A stretch of 64,000 bases of DNA from Hippophae tibetana (GCA_037013495.1 CM072810.1:103320898-103384897); one strand, 5' to 3'; positions 1 to 12,075 are shown, counted from the stretch's first letter. Numbers and translations are program-made. The notes: generated from the sequence alone by a model not told the origin.

Positions 1-449
1 TGATATAGGTTTATGGATAAACAATATACATGGTCTCCCAATTTTAATCAATTCTAAATTTTGGTCCTCTAAATACGTTAAAATTGAAAATTTAACAATT
101 AAATCAAAAGAAAAAAAAGTAGTTTTAACACTTTAATTTTGATTGATATAGTAAAATTTTAGTGGAATTTCTAAATTTAAATTGAATTTATTAAATATGA
201 TAATAAAGTATATGATAATTCAATTATAAAAAGACCATAATTGTTAAAAATAGTTTTCTTCTTTCACATCTAAAAGTGCCTATTTTATTATCAATTGTAA
301 TTCTTAAAATATAAGAGTGTTTCTTTATTTCACTTATTGTGTTATAATCATAATTAATGTTGTAGATAATTATTGACTAAAACAATATAATTCACTTTTT
401 AACCTATAATTAATTAACTGTTACAATAGTTGTGATAATACTATAACTT
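1..449. other. AT-rich intergenic sequence
   Basis: No open reading frame of note, no recognisable repeat and no RNA gene is visible. The sequence is AT-rich and runs directly into the left LTR of the first copia element. Confidence 0.5.
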
Positions 450-602
450 TGTTAATGTATATCTAGTAACTAATTAATATATATTTACTAATGTATATCT
501 AGTTACTTTAGCCATATCAATTTACTTGTAACTCATATATAAATGCACCATGTATATTTCTTTAAACACAGAATATAATACAATCATTAAGTATTTTTAA
601 CA
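450..602 (+). repeat. Left (5') LTR of element A
   Basis: Shares its last 110 or so bases with the copy at 4458-4595, including the stretch around AATATAATACAATCATTAAG. It contains a TATA-like stretch (ATATATAAATG near 536) and ends in CA just before the primer-binding-like site. The first 40 bases contain an internal duplication of TAATGTATATCTAGT not kept in the same form in the right copy. Confidence 0.75.
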
Positions 603-615
603 TGGTATCAAAGAG
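603..615 (+). other. tRNA primer-binding site of element A
   Basis: TGGTATCAAAGAG lies directly after the left LTR and matches the copia consensus TGGTATCAGAGC (complement of initiator Met-tRNA) with one change in the core. It fixes the original plus orientation of the element. Confidence 0.7.
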
Positions 616-640
616 GTTAGAGGTCGAAACAAAACCTAGA

Positions 641-1779
641 CTATTCCCACATGGTGGAACCATCAACTATATGAATATTATGAGGATGTGGTGCATGGTC
701 AAGTTTGGAGAATAAAGATGAGTGAGGTGTCATATGATTACAATAGGTAGAATAAAAAAGCCAAGTTTGAGACTTATCGAGCAGAGCTGAGAGAGTAGTG
801 GAAAAAGATGCATTACCAACCATTTGAACAACTTGAGTTATGATCTTTTGTATTTTAGCAGGGGAGAGATTGATAGTGGATCCAGAAGACTGAGACTCAG
901 TTGAAATGGAAGGCATCAATAGAGTAGGTTCAGTATTAGCAACAACAACAATAGATTTGTTGCTACAGTAACAAGTCTCAATGATGTGGCCGTGATGCTT
1001 GCAATAATTGTAAAACCTTTTGTTGCTTTGCCTACGACGATTGTTTGAGCTAGAGAAATCACCTGATTGTTGATATTGCTCAATGGCAAGAGTAGAAGGA
1101 GTAATAGCCAAAACATTGAATTTATTCTTCTCTAACCAACTCGTTTACAACAGTATCAAGAGAGGGAGAAGGACTACGATTAAGAAACTGACCTCGGATG
1201 GGCTCAAAGTCCTTGTGAAGTGATATCAGGAACTCATAGAGACAAAATTCATTCCTAATTGTAGCATATTGTTGAGCATCCGTTGAACATGCCCAAATTG
1301 GATCACAAAGGTCAATTTGGTCCCAAAGGAAGCAAAGCTAATCATAGTAGTAATTGATGGATTTCCCTGGTTACTGTCGAAGTTGATGCAATTCAACTAC
1401 TAATTGATATTTCATGGATCCGTGAGTAGTGGAGTACCTTTTGGCAGGGAATGAAAGTATTCCAAATCCATGTGAGGATCATGTGGTTGTGACTATCCCA
1501 TTCAATTATGTGACCAAGGAAGGTAGCATCTTCTTCACTTGCTCCTTTGACAGGAATGATAATTGCACCAATACAATAATGCCACAACATGCAACCTTTA
1601 AGAAAACTACGCATAGAACATAATAAGTAGTTCTTGATCCCTTTCAATATAGTATTGATGGGGCAAGGAAGAAAAACATCATTTCTATCCATCTGGAAAC
1701 ACAATATGCAAAAATAGACTACAAAAACGAGGTCTACGTGAAAAACTAGGTAGAGAGGACCCAAACTGAAAAAAGTCAA
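641..1779 (-). pseudogene. Copia gag and protease remnant, inverted within element A
   Basis: The minus strand from about 1779 down to 641 encodes, in order, a copia gag N-terminal region (a segment reading MRSFLKG and later PVKGASEEDATF), a gag middle segment (DPIWACSTDAQQYATIRNEF in another frame), a damaged zinc knuckle (C-x5-H-x4-C with the first Cys replaced) and the start of the aspartic protease (NHMT motif). The protease Asp-Ser-Gly is not intact, reading F-Y-S-T. This order on the minus strand is opposite to the RT of the same element. Multiple stops and a frameshift show it is dead. The longest open piece is 641-1111. Confidence 0.8.
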
Positions 1780-2239
1780 TGGTCAACGACAAGTAGTAGT
1801 TCGGTCAACGATGACATCAACATAAGGCGATGATGATGCCAACCCTAGGGATGTGTCACTGATGTTGTCATCAGACCAGAGTACGGCGTGTAAGGTGCAT
1901 GAATCTGACACGTTGTTTCTATTGGCGGCACGTGCGGGCGTGTGTAGACTCCGATAATTGTGAGACTTCCACGGTTGTGTAGATCTGGTCGAGCCAATCA
2001 CAATGGTATCTTCAAAAAGGTTGTAGGAGAAGGATGCATGACGAAGATGGTGATTGCAGTGGTCTATGTGGTACAAGACTCCTCAACAATGGCGACTATA
2101 GGCCCGAAACCTAAGGACAACGACTGAAAGACGTCGGAGTTTTGACGGTGAGTGGTTGTAGCGGCTGTTGTGACAACAGAAGTTATTAGGGTAGAGTAAC
2201 ACCAGAAAAGACATGACTGCTAAATGAAAGATAAGAGTA

Positions 2240-4440
2240 GTGGCTCTTCATGTTTTTCTTCTTTCTACCAAAGTTCCTGCCCCATTTTAGGGTGAAGCCA
2301 TTCTTCATGCTATTCATGCCATTAATCGCATTCCAAGCATTGTCATTCATAATCAGACTCCGTATGATCGTTTTTTTGGGTCATCCCCTGATTATCATTA
2401 CCTTTTCTCATTCAGATTTGCCTGTTTCGTTCTTCTTTAGCCTCATGAACACAACAAACTTGAGCCTCGATCTAGACTTTGTTGTTTTCTTGGTTATAAT
2501 GAAAATAAAAAAGAGTATCGATGCTATGATCCTATCTCGCATCATCTTTCTTGTAACGTTGTATTTTGGGAACACCATTTATTTGTTGAACTTTCTCACT
2601 TTCGTTCTTCCCTAACTAACCCAAATGTTTTAGAAATCTTTCCAAATAAGTCTCATGTTCCTTTTATAACTACTTCTGATCCTCCTTTGAACTTCTCTAT
2701 TCAGTCTTTAGATATTTTTGATGATTCTCCTAGATAGGTTATAGAAGAACATGTTGATGACGAGCTACCCCACCTTAAGCATAGGTCCCATACTCCTACT
2801 TCGCCTGAAGATCCTCCACAAGACATTCCACCTCGCCACTCAACCCAAGTAAGATCCATTCCTACATATTTACTTGACTATCATTTTTACACTGCCCTTG
2901 CTATACTAAATGAGCCTCACACCTATCGTGAGGTATCTACTAACCCTTTATGGTAGATTGTAATGAAAGAAAAAATTGATGCATTAACCAAAAACCATAC
3001 TTGGGATCTGGTTACTCTCCCTCCTGGTTAGTCTGTGGTTGGTTGTAAGTGGATCTATAAGATCAAGACTCGCTCTGATGGGTCTATCGAGCGCTACAAG
3101 GCTCGTCTTGCAGCAAAAGGTTTTACACAAGAGTATGTGATTGATTATGAAGAGACTTTTGCTCCAATTGCCCGTATTTCTTCTGTTTGTACCCTCTTAG
3201 CTATTACCGCTACTAGTAAATGGGACCTTTTTCATATGGATGTTAAAAATGCATTCCTTAATGGGGATCTGCATGAAGAAATATATATGTAACCTCCTCT
3301 TGGTCTTTCTATTGAAACAAACAAGGTTTGCCGCCTTCGACGTGCACTTTATGGCCTTAAAGAAGCTCCATAAGCATTCTTTACCAAGTTCAGCTCCACC
3401 ATCCTTCACTTGGGTTACACTGCTAGTCCTTATGATTCTGCCTTATTTCTTCATCGCAATGATATAGGCACCATTTTTCTTCTCTTATATGTGGATGATA
3501 CGATCATAACTGGTGATGACCAGTGGCATTCAAGAAGTTAAGGATTTTCTTAGTCAACAGTTTGAGATGAAAGACCTTGGACATCTCAGCTATTTCTTGG
3601 GTCTTGAGATCACTCGTTTCACAGATGGTCTTTATATTACTCAAGCCAAGTATGGATCTGACCTCTTATCTCAAGTTAGACTCACTGACAACAAGATTGT
3701 TGACACTCCAGTTGAACTTAATACGCATCTGACATCTTCAGAGGGGGGGGGGGGGGGAACCATTGTATAATCCCTCTCTTTACAGACGATTGGTTGGTAA
3801 CCTGGTTTATCTTACAGTTACTCATCCAGACATTTCTTATGTTGTTCATCAAGTGAACCAGTATCTATATACCCCACGATCAACTCACTATGCTGTTATT
3901 CTGCGTATTCTACGAAACTTGAAAGACACTCTCTTTTATGGTCTTTTCTACTCAGCTCAGTCTCCTCTAGTACTTCGTACATTCTCTAATGCTGATTAGG
4001 CAGGATATCCCACTGATCGCAGGTCCACTACATGTTATTGCTTTCTCCTTGATTCTTCTTTGATTTCTTGGCGAAGTAAGAAACAAACTTTCGTGACCCG
4101 TTCTAGTACTAAAACAGAATATCGTGCTCTTGCTAATACCACATCTGAGCTCCTTTAACTACGATGGCTTCTTAAGAATTTGAGTGTGTCCACATTCTCT
4201 ACTACTCCCATTTATTGTGACAATTAGAGTGTCATTCATATTGCTCACAATGATGTCTTCCATGAAGAGACTAAACACATCTAGATTGATTCACTTTATT
4301 TGCTCTCATCTTGTCCATGGTGCTCTCAAGATTTTCCCGGTCTTCTCCAACGATCAACTTGCAGATATCTTCACTAAGACACTTCCTAAAAGACGTACTT
4401 GTAATTTGGTTGACAACCTCAAGTTGGTCTCATATCCATC
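2240..4440 (+). pseudogene. Copia integrase C-terminus, reverse transcriptase and RNase H remnant of element A
   Basis: From about 2250 the plus strand shows the integrase C-terminal region (a WGEAILHA-like segment and a C-F-L-G-Y motif). The linker follows, then RT starting near 3035 (GCKWIYKIK, YKARLAAKGFTQ), the YVDD catalytic box near 3488, and an RNase H part (RSSTKTEYRALA near 4100; ADIFTKTLP near 4360). Reading requires all three frames. In-frame stops sit where copia proteins normally have Gln or Trp, for example at 3290, 3371 and 3997. No functional protein is possible. Confidence 0.85.
3743..3757 (+). repeat. Homopolymer run of 15 G
   Basis: Fifteen consecutive G lie inside the RT remnant of element A. 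Such a run is very rare in this AT-rich window. It may be real slippage expansion or an assembly artefact. Confidence 0.9.
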
Positions 4441-4457
4441 TTGAGTTTGAGGAGGAC

Positions 4458-4595
4458 TATTAATGTATGTCTGCTAATGTATATCTAGTTACTTTAGACA
4501 TATTTATATCTAGTTTATTTGTAACTTTTATATAAAGTCACTTTGTATATTCCTTTAAACACAGAATATAATATAATCATTAAGTATTTCTAACA
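4458..4595 (+). repeat. Right (3') LTR of element A
   Basis: Follows the purine-rich tract TTTGAGGAGGAC and matches 450-602, ending in TTTCTAACA. It starts TATT where TGTT would be expected. Confidence 0.7.
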
Positions 4596-4799
4596 AATTT
4601 ATGGTAATTAATTAAAAAAAACCCTAAAATTCTATTTATGAAATTCAAACGAGAGAGAAGAAATTAAATGATGGAGATAGACATAAAATTTGCTAAAAAA
4701 ATAAAAGAGACAAGCATCTTTGGAACATGGGAAATAGAGTTTTTAGAGAGAACAATCATTGCACTGATTGATCTTTTATGTCAAAATTGTAAAATACTA

Positions 4800-5167
4800 A
4801 CGAAAATACTAAGTTGTTCCATTAACAGAGTTAACGTACAAGTTTCTTTGATATTTTTAAAAGTTTAAGTGTGTTAATGATATAATGTCAAACTCCAATT
4901 GTGTTATTGATAGTTGTTAAGTCCCACATTGGCTAAGAGTAAGGCAGTAGTGCTGCTTATAAGTCTGGACAACCCTCTAACTCACGAAAATACTAAGTTG
5001 TTCCATTAACAGAGTTAACGTACAAGTTTCTTTGATATTTTTAAAAGTTTAAGTGTGTTAATGATATAATGTCAAACTCCAATTATGTTATTGATAGTTG
5101 TTAAGTCCCACATTGGCTAAGAGTAAGGCAGTAATGCTGCTTATAAGTCTGGACAACTCTGTAATTC
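4800..5167. repeat. Tandem direct duplication of a 184-bp unit
   Basis: Positions 4800-4983 and 4984-5167 are near identical, with only a few substitutions such as ATTGTG to ATTATG. Each unit ends with a TGTTAAGTCCCACATTGG segment (4915 and 5099). This resembles the start of the LTR-like AGTCCCACATTGG repeats that are widespread in plant genomes; the second copy continues to about 5210 (ATAAGCTAACTTTTGGG). The junction is exact, so the duplication looks recent. Confidence 0.85.
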
Positions 5168-5210
5168 ATAAGCTAACTTTTGGGTTAAGAGTTATGCTTC
5201 AATTTTTAAG

Positions 5211-5976
5211 AATAATTAGTAATTAATTTCTTTATTATACATCCAAGTGTCCCAGTTCAAATTCTAACTTTTATCAAACAACTAAAATAATTAGTTTTTT
5301 TTCATGATTGTAAGTCAAGTTCTGCAGGTATAGGGTCTGACAATAAAAGAAACCTTAATTGGTAATTTTATTTCAGTTGATGTCCTGAGTTTTAAATAGA
5401 GTTAACCCAACAAACATATATAAACCAATTGCTCGTGGACATGTGGGACATTTTTTGATTAGTAATCTTTTTTAAGTCAAACACTACTACTTTTAATTAA
5501 ATTAGTGTTTTATAGGTAATAGTTGTAATTTATTTCAATTCACATATTTAAATAAATCATATAAATTATTATTTAAATTTTAAAAATTACTATATTAATT
5601 GCTCTCTTTATTTTTCGTGAAGCATATGTATCTAAACGATTTAACATAAATAGATAAATACTCAAACATTCTAATTTAATGTATCTAAAAATTTATAATT
5701 CTGGATATCCCAAAAATTTGGTGTAATATAGTTCAAACGATTAGTGCGTAGAGATAAAAAAAAACATATATATTATAAGCAAGGGAATTAAACATGACTG
5801 AATTTGCATTAAAGTGTGAATAACATTACAAGTGAACTGCAAGTAACAAAACAGGTTTCAAAAATAAAAACTACTATGGCAGATCTCAATCTCCTAAATC
5901 TAGCTACTTATGGCTGCTGAAGCCTGCTTATTCTCTCCACATATAATATTATTGAACTATATATTTATATAACAAG
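5211..5976. other. AT-rich intergenic and glutaredoxin 3' flank
   Basis: Non-coding AT-rich sequence. The part next to 5976 is the 3'UTR and downstream flank of the minus-strand glutaredoxin gene. No other feature is visible. Confidence 0.5.
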
Positions 5977-6315
5977 TCAACTTCTATTCCATATAAAAAT
6001 AGCACCAGCTCTAAGGAGTAATGGGGCAAGCCTATTTTGAACATTAAGACTAAACACTTCAGGAGCACCTCCTATGAACTGTTGTCCTATAAACACCACA
6101 GGCACACTTGGATGACATCCCAATTGCATCAAAGCCCTCTCAATTTGACACCCATTCGACATTTCATCGAGCTCATACACTGTCGGATTTGCCCCAAAAC
6201 TTTGTATAAGTAACTTGATAGAATGGCTCATTGCACAACTAATCTTGCTGAATATCACTACTGGCTTGTTATCCACCAAACTTGTCACCATATCTTTTGC
6301 TACTAAACCTGCCAT
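5977..6315 (-). CDS. CC-type (class III, ROXY-like) glutaredoxin with C-A-M-S active site
   Basis: A 112-residue intronless glutaredoxin, the typical size for the land-plant-specific CC-type family. These small thiol oxidoreductases act with TGA transcription factors in nucleus and cytosol to modulate development and stress or hormone responses. The ATG at 6313-6315 is used; the frame upstream offers only a TTG. The thioredoxin fold is complete: VVIFSK strand, active site, then NPTVYELDE, ERALMQLGC and the glutathione-binding TVP-like segment SVPVVFIG with GG at the end of the sheet. The active site reads C-A-M-S, whereas the family normally has CC followed by M, L or I and then S or C. The second Cys is Ala (codon GCA), leaving only the N-terminal catalytic Cys. 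The C-terminus, AGAIFIWNRS, departs from the usual short ALWL or AIWL ending. A TATA box lies 72 bases upstream. The frame is intact, so I call a gene rather than a pseudogene, but expression is unproven. Confidence 0.9.
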   Translation of the reverse strand: MAGLVAKDMVTSLVDNKPVVIFSKISCAMSHSIKLLIQSFGANPTVYELDEMSNGCQIERALMQLGCHPSVPVVFIGQQFIGGAPEVFSLNVQNRLAPLLLRAGAIFIWNRS

Positions 6316-6386
6316 CAAAAACTACTCTGTTTAGTATATATGGAGTTTTTTCAAGTGAGTTTTGGTTTTTGCTTGAGTTAAGGGTT

Positions 6387-6394
6387 TATTTATA
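6387..6394 (-). promoter_or_regulatory. TATA box of the minus-strand glutaredoxin
   Basis: TATAAATA on the minus strand, ending 72 bases upstream of the ATG. This leaves room for a short 5'UTR of about 40 bases. Confidence 0.65.
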
Positions 6395-7262
6395 CTGGTA
6401 TAGCTAGGTAGCTAAAAAAGGATATTGTGGAACTCTTTTTAGATAGAATATGAACTTTTAGAGTTGGGAATAAATTGTTGGATGAATTAAAGTTATAAAT
6501 GCAAACTTGATTCCCTATATTACCCCTTTTATGATTATTTTGATACTGACCTCATTTGTGCTGTGTATGTGAATGTATGTAACCAACATTTTTGGCAAAG
6601 TTAAAGGTTGAGCATGCATGTCATATTGAAAGTTGAGATTATGTTCATGGGATTATAAACACAAACAAAATCAATGTAATTTATAATGCTTTCAGATTTT
6701 GATAACAAAGTGATGAAGTAGTACTACATTCATGAGTTCCAATTAGGCATATAAATTTATATAGCGTCTTAAAACTCAAATTATTAGAGTTCAAAACCCT
6801 ATTAAAACACATATTAAATCCGATTAAGTTTGGTTTCGTCTTATTTGAATAATTTTAAAGTTGAAAATTGGACTAAATATTTTTAGTTTGGCTCAAAAAT
6901 ATATATAAGCCTACAATGTTAGGTCTGAGTTTAACCCAAATTTGAAGTTTCGAACTTGGATTAACCTATTTCGTCCAAATTTATATCCCTAGTCCAATCG
7001 TAACATAGCTTCGAAGGGTAAAAATGTCATTTTACAAATAATGAATATAGAAATATGAAAAAGTTAACATATCTATACACTATAATGGAAATATAAACGT
7101 TAATGATAATCTTAACCCTACCTAGTGAAAATTAAAATCTAAACATTAAAAGTTAAACCATAAAATTGAATTAAATAATCTTAAAATTTATAAGAAACAT
7201 TTTTGCCTCTGCTTTTTTAGCACCGGTGCTTAATATAACATTTATGTATATATATTATAAAA

Positions 7263-7267
<5 letters not shown>

Positions 7268-7315
<48 letters not shown>
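7268..7315. repeat. (TA)n microsatellite
   Basis: About 24 uninterrupted TA dinucleotides. Confidence 0.95.
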
Positions 7316-7319
<4 letters not shown>

Positions 7320-7439
7320 AAAATAATAGTTAATTAGAAACAATAACTTTAATTATTATTTCTTAGAGCATTTTGAAATATCCAGATATCATCTACTTTC
7401 AGGTAATAATCTAAAAGAAAAAAAAGGTCACAATAATTA

Positions 7440-7464
7440 ATTTTGTTTTGTTTTGTTTTGTTTT
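7440..7464. repeat. (TTTTG)n microsatellite
   Basis: Four consecutive TTTTG units followed by TTTT. Confidence 0.9.
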
Positions 7465-10400
7465 AGATCAATTTGAATAAGCAAGCAGCAAAAGAGATCA
7501 CGAAACAGGGTAAAGTAGAGCATTTGCATTATGTGTGATTTTGATTAAAACAAATTAAAGAAAAGTTTGAAGGTTATAAAAGGTGGAAGGATAAAGTAGC
7601 TAGTTATTGATAAAGTCGACTTTCTATGGATGATAGCAAGTTAAAAAGAAAAGAAAAGAAGTAGAATATGTTAAGAGCGCGAGGACGGTTCTTAGCATCC
7701 CAAAAGATAAAGATTCCCATTTTTTTATAAAATAATTAATACATATACTTTCTCATTGGAAATAATTCAAAAAAATAAAAAAATAAAATCCAATATTTTC
7801 TTCAACATGGTGAATATCAAACAGAGACAAATTGTAGGGTTGTAGCACAACGGTTTTATTTTAGTTATTTTTTTTTACCTATATATACTTTTCATTTGAT
7901 ACTTTAGTGATATATATATATATTTAATAAAATATATAAATTTAATTCAAAATTTTTCTTCATTGTTAGATTTTTTTACAAATAAGAACCATATGTGTAT
8001 TTAGTAGAGGACATTTGTAATATTGTTTTTATTATTTTTTACGTTATATCATTAACAACTTATTTTATTATCATTTTTAAGTCATTAAATATATGTTTTA
8101 ATATTTTGTATTTCTTTTACACTATCTTTAATCTATTCTTTCTTTATCATCAAGAGCCTATATTTTTTATACATTGATAAGCTTAATTAATTAAGATTTT
8201 ATTTTTATTGTTTTTTTCTTTTAAAGTATTTTTAAAATTTATCACAAATGCCTTCCACGAAAAATATAGATAAAAAAAAAACTAAAATGAAATTGTGATA
8301 TTAGTACTTAACACCCTAAATTCTATATGACATTAGGGTATTTCATTACAAACGTAGAGTACGTGATGGCATATGGATAATTCTCCCAAGTGTCGACAAT
8401 AATTGATCATGATGTTGCAAGATTAGAGGACTTTTTGGGCAATACAAGATTCCTGAGGGATATATTAGAAAAAAGTGTCATACAAATAATATATTTATAT
8501 ATAATGTGGGCATCTATATATTCTTAAGGGAAAAAAATGATTGTTTTATTTTGCACTCGACTACACGAATGAATGTGGTTGCGGTGAATTATCCTATGTT
8601 TTCTTGCCTTTTGTACAATGTGTGATGTCGCACTAAACTAACAGAACTTGCTTTCATTCAATTCATAAATAAATGCTAAGTTTTGAGTATAATTATATTA
8701 TTCTCATTATAGACATAATTATATTATAAATTTAAAAATATAAGTTATTAAACATATTTTTATTATTATTCATATATCGTGGAAATAATTATAACAAAGT
8801 AAACATTTTAAATATTTTTATAAATTATCTCATATATATTATGAACATAAACATAATTAACCTCTTTTTAATTTTACTTACATAATTACAAATATAATTT
8901 AATTTTATATACATAATTACAAATATAAATGCCTTATTTCATAGAAGAAACTGAGTTTTTTCTTTCTTTCTAAAAGTGTTTGGTATTGTGGTAAATATAA
9001 CTCTAAACTTATATGTTGCTTCTATCTTTGGTGTCAATTTTATTAGCAAAGTTTAATTAAATTATATATATTCTATCAATTTATTAATTTCAATTCCGTG
9101 AATGGAGTTAAAAAGAAGAAATTAAGGTTTCTATAAGCTATGTAATTATTGTAAAGGTATAGTTTAATTTTTTTTTTATCTTTTGAAGTATACATATAGG
9201 TCTTATAATTCAACATAAGATCTTATAATTTATTAGAATGTACACTGTAATAGTTTATTTCTTAAAATATACAAATATGATGTGATAATTAATCAAAATA
9301 TACATTTTAGTAATCTAACTTTTAAGGTATTACACCTAAGTTCCCTTAACTCTTTAAAAGTAACAATTAAGTCAAAATTGTGTTCTTTTTCAGGGATAAA
9401 TTAGAATTTTGAAATATAAAACAAAAAAAATCAAAATTTGAAATTCATAAAAAAATTAATTTTTGAAATAAAATTAAAAAGTAATATATATATTCAATTT
9501 TATTTGGAATTAAAAAATTGAAAGAAAATTTATGTAGATTTTTTTGTATTTTTAAAATTTTCAAATTTTTTATAATTTTTTTTTACTTTTTTAAACTTCT
9601 ACATTTTTTTTCCATTTCAATTTGTTTATTGTTTACTTTTCTGTATTTTAAAAATAAAATTTAATATCAAATTAAAAAAATATTACCTTTTGTATTTTAT
9701 TTTTAAAATTTTTGAATTTACAAAATAAAAAAGACTACTTGAAGTTATTAAAACTTTTAAAAAACTAGACGACTCTAATTATATACCTTAAAAGTATATA
9801 TTTTGAAGAATTTCAAAACCATAAGTACCTTTTAAAGAATTATAGAATCCTACGAACATTTGGAAGAATTACATGACTCTTCTTTTAAAGGCTCTAAAAT
9901 CATTTTTTTATTATATGTATGGGATTTAAACTTGGGTTTACGATATTGAGAGTGAAGAGTCATACTAAGTGGATTATAAGCAAATCTCAAAACTATATAT
10001 AAATTTTAAAAGGTTAATAATATGTCAAAAACCAATAAACTATTGCTTAATTCTGACTTGTAAAGACTTAAACCCAATAAAAATGATATATAGGCATTAC
10101 AACAATGCAACAAAGATACATTTAAAACAATGATAAACTAGCAAATCTACCACCAAAATTTTATAGTTTATCAAAATCTAGTATTTAACTTTTGAATGTG
10201 ACAAATGTATAAACAATCTCTTAATAAGTGCTACAAAAATACCATTACTATCTTTTAGATGATGAAAATTATTATTTTTTAAATAAATTTCACGTTATCA
10301 CGAAGATCCTATATGAAAATAACTAAATATATAAGAAAAATAATAATTATATTAATTATTTTTTATCATTATATATTTATTTTTATCAAATATTTACTTG

Positions 10401-10942
10401 ATCTTTAGCCGGGTAAAGTTGATGGCTTAAGTACTTAAAGGATTTATAACCCATCTCTTGGTTTAAAAGCTTTAAGTAATTTTTAGTCTTTTAATTTTAG
10501 CAAGCTATGCTAGTATAAAACAATGCAATTGTAATAGTAAACATGAGCTAATTATATTTGATTCCAAACATTTCCTTTCTTATGGGTTAATAAAACATGA
10601 AAGAAAGTTTGTTTTTTATTATGCTTTGAGTTTTCATATATATCTTGATTAATAGTTTTACAAGAAGCCTATAGTCAAGTGGTATCAAAGCATTAGATTA
10701 TGCTGTACCTTATGGTATATGAAAGTTTATGTTATAAATATAATTAGCTAAAGGAAATGAATATATAGTTAACAAAATATGTCAAATTAAAATTTATAGA
10801 CGACAAGACATGTAATCATGTGTTAATAATAATACGGAAAAATAAATTGAACACAAGATTTTTAGGTAAAAACAACCTAGACCATAACAATAACTTAAGA
10901 GAAAAATCATTCGTCTACTAAACCACTTAACTATCCACTATG

Positions 10943-12058
10943 AAAATATGTTTGATTTCAAAGTTAAGACTCAAATTTCCCACCAAGGTAATGCCCTCAA
11001 GTAACCTACTTACGAGCCTCTACTTTCTTTCATAGTCTCCACAAGCGAGGTGTTCGGATCCAGACCAACTTTTTGATAAACTCAAGTCAAACAAATTACC
11101 GAACCCATTCAGATGCCACCTAAAAAGTTAGCACAAAAATACAAGTACAATGTGTGTCTTAGAACAAATTAAACAATGACAAACCCTAGCTAGATGATTT
11201 GACAAAATGATATATAAACCAAATCACTAGAAAATCTAGAACAAATAATTGAGTACAATAATACAAATATTGTAGGCTTGTTAAATCAATCAAATATAAT
11301 TACAAAATATTTGATAGATTAACTAATAAAAAAACCTACCAAAATAGTTTTTGAAAATTAGATTTGAAGAGAGCATAAGTTGTGAAAGTTAATTCAATTG
11401 TGGTTAAAAGAACTATATGCTTTAGGTTTGTTTAAATAGAATATGTTGAACTGCTAAGTCAAAGGCCTATTACTATTCTATCCATTGAATCATTTGAAAG
11501 ATCTTTAAAAAGTAAGGACAATATAGTAATAATCAATTTGGTTCAAGTAAATTCAGATTAAAATTGAAACCTTGGCCACTCAATCGATCTACGTCGAGCT
11601 TGAATGATCAAAACACTTTTTGATCAATCCAAGAAACTATTAAAAGATGAATGATCAATCTAGTCAAATTTTGATTGATTTAGAGTACCAAAAACTAAAT
11701 CCCAAGACTAGGTAGATCAAATGTAATCGATACTTGATCAATCCAGCCTCGATTGATCTCTCTCATTTAAAAATAAAATTGAGGACTTTCTAATCAAGGT
11801 AAATTGATTCTCGATCAATCTACTTACCTCAATTGATCCAGATATTTTTTGATCGATCAAGTAACTCAAATGTAAAATGTTCCTATATGTCTAATATGAA
11901 ATCTAATATGCATACGAACATAGATATAACTGAGATGTGTTTTTTTGAAGCTCAATTGTTTCTTCAGCTTGAAAAGTATTCTCGAAAGACTCATCTAGAA
12001 ACTAAATTATATTTAGATGTTTTATTCATGAACATCTCCAACGTTTATAAACCTTACA
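10943..12058 (-). repeat. Probable 3' LTR of a decayed minus-strand retroelement (direct repeat copy 1)
   Basis: The segment from about 10943 to 11640 is a diverged direct repeat of 15909-16500, sharing for instance CACCTAAAAAGTTAGCACAA and GATAGATTAACTAATAAAAA. On the minus strand, position 12058 starts TGTAAGG directly after a purine tract (GTCAAAGGGGAAGATT), which is how a copia 3' LTR begins. The repeat is rich in GATCAATC and GATCGATC words. LTR identity is inferred: a clean CA terminus and a target duplication were not found. Confidence 0.55.
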
Positions 12059-12075
12059 ATCTTCCCCTTTGACAT
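12059..12075 (-). other. Polypurine tract-like sequence
   Basis: On the minus strand GTCAAAGGGGAAGATT immediately precedes TGTAAGG. The layout resembles the AAAGGGGGAGATTGT junction of long-LTR copia elements. Confidence 0.5.

Larger units (their letters stand above)
450..4595 (+). mobile_element. Degenerate Ty1/copia LTR retrotransposon (element A) with inverted 5' half
   Basis: Two LTR-like direct repeats (450-602 and 4458-4595) enclose copia gag, protease, integrase C-terminus, reverse transcriptase and RNase H remnants. A primer-binding-like site (TGGTATCAAAGAG, similar to the usual TGGTATCAGAGC) follows the left LTR, and a purine-rich tract ending in GAGGAGGAC precedes the right one. 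Possible target duplication is AACTT on the left against AATTT on the right. The RT half reads on the plus strand, but the gag-protease part (about 641-1779) reads on the minus strand, and the catalytic core of integrase is missing. Stops and frameshifts break every domain, so the element cannot be autonomous. Exact LTR borders are approximate because the two copies have diverged. Confidence 0.85.
6395..10942. other. Long AT-rich intergenic region
   Basis: About 4.5 kb without a convincing gene. It starts with the glutaredoxin upstream region and contains two simple repeats (7268 and 7440). Open frames here, such as one at 7995-8177, are AT-rich low-complexity reads without family resemblance. 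A TGGTATCAAAGC sequence near 10680 resembles a copia primer-binding site, but no LTR is seen beside it. Confidence 0.5.

Noticed and set aside
9360-9760. AT-rich stretch with many A- and T-runs suggesting inverted repeats
   Set aside because: The apparent pairing is low-complexity T-run against A-run; no terminal repeat or target duplication of a MITE could be defined.
10680-10693. TGGTATCAAAGCATTAG, a copia-like primer-binding site
   Set aside because: No LTR end in CA lies directly before it and no copia coding remnant follows, so it was not annotated as an element.
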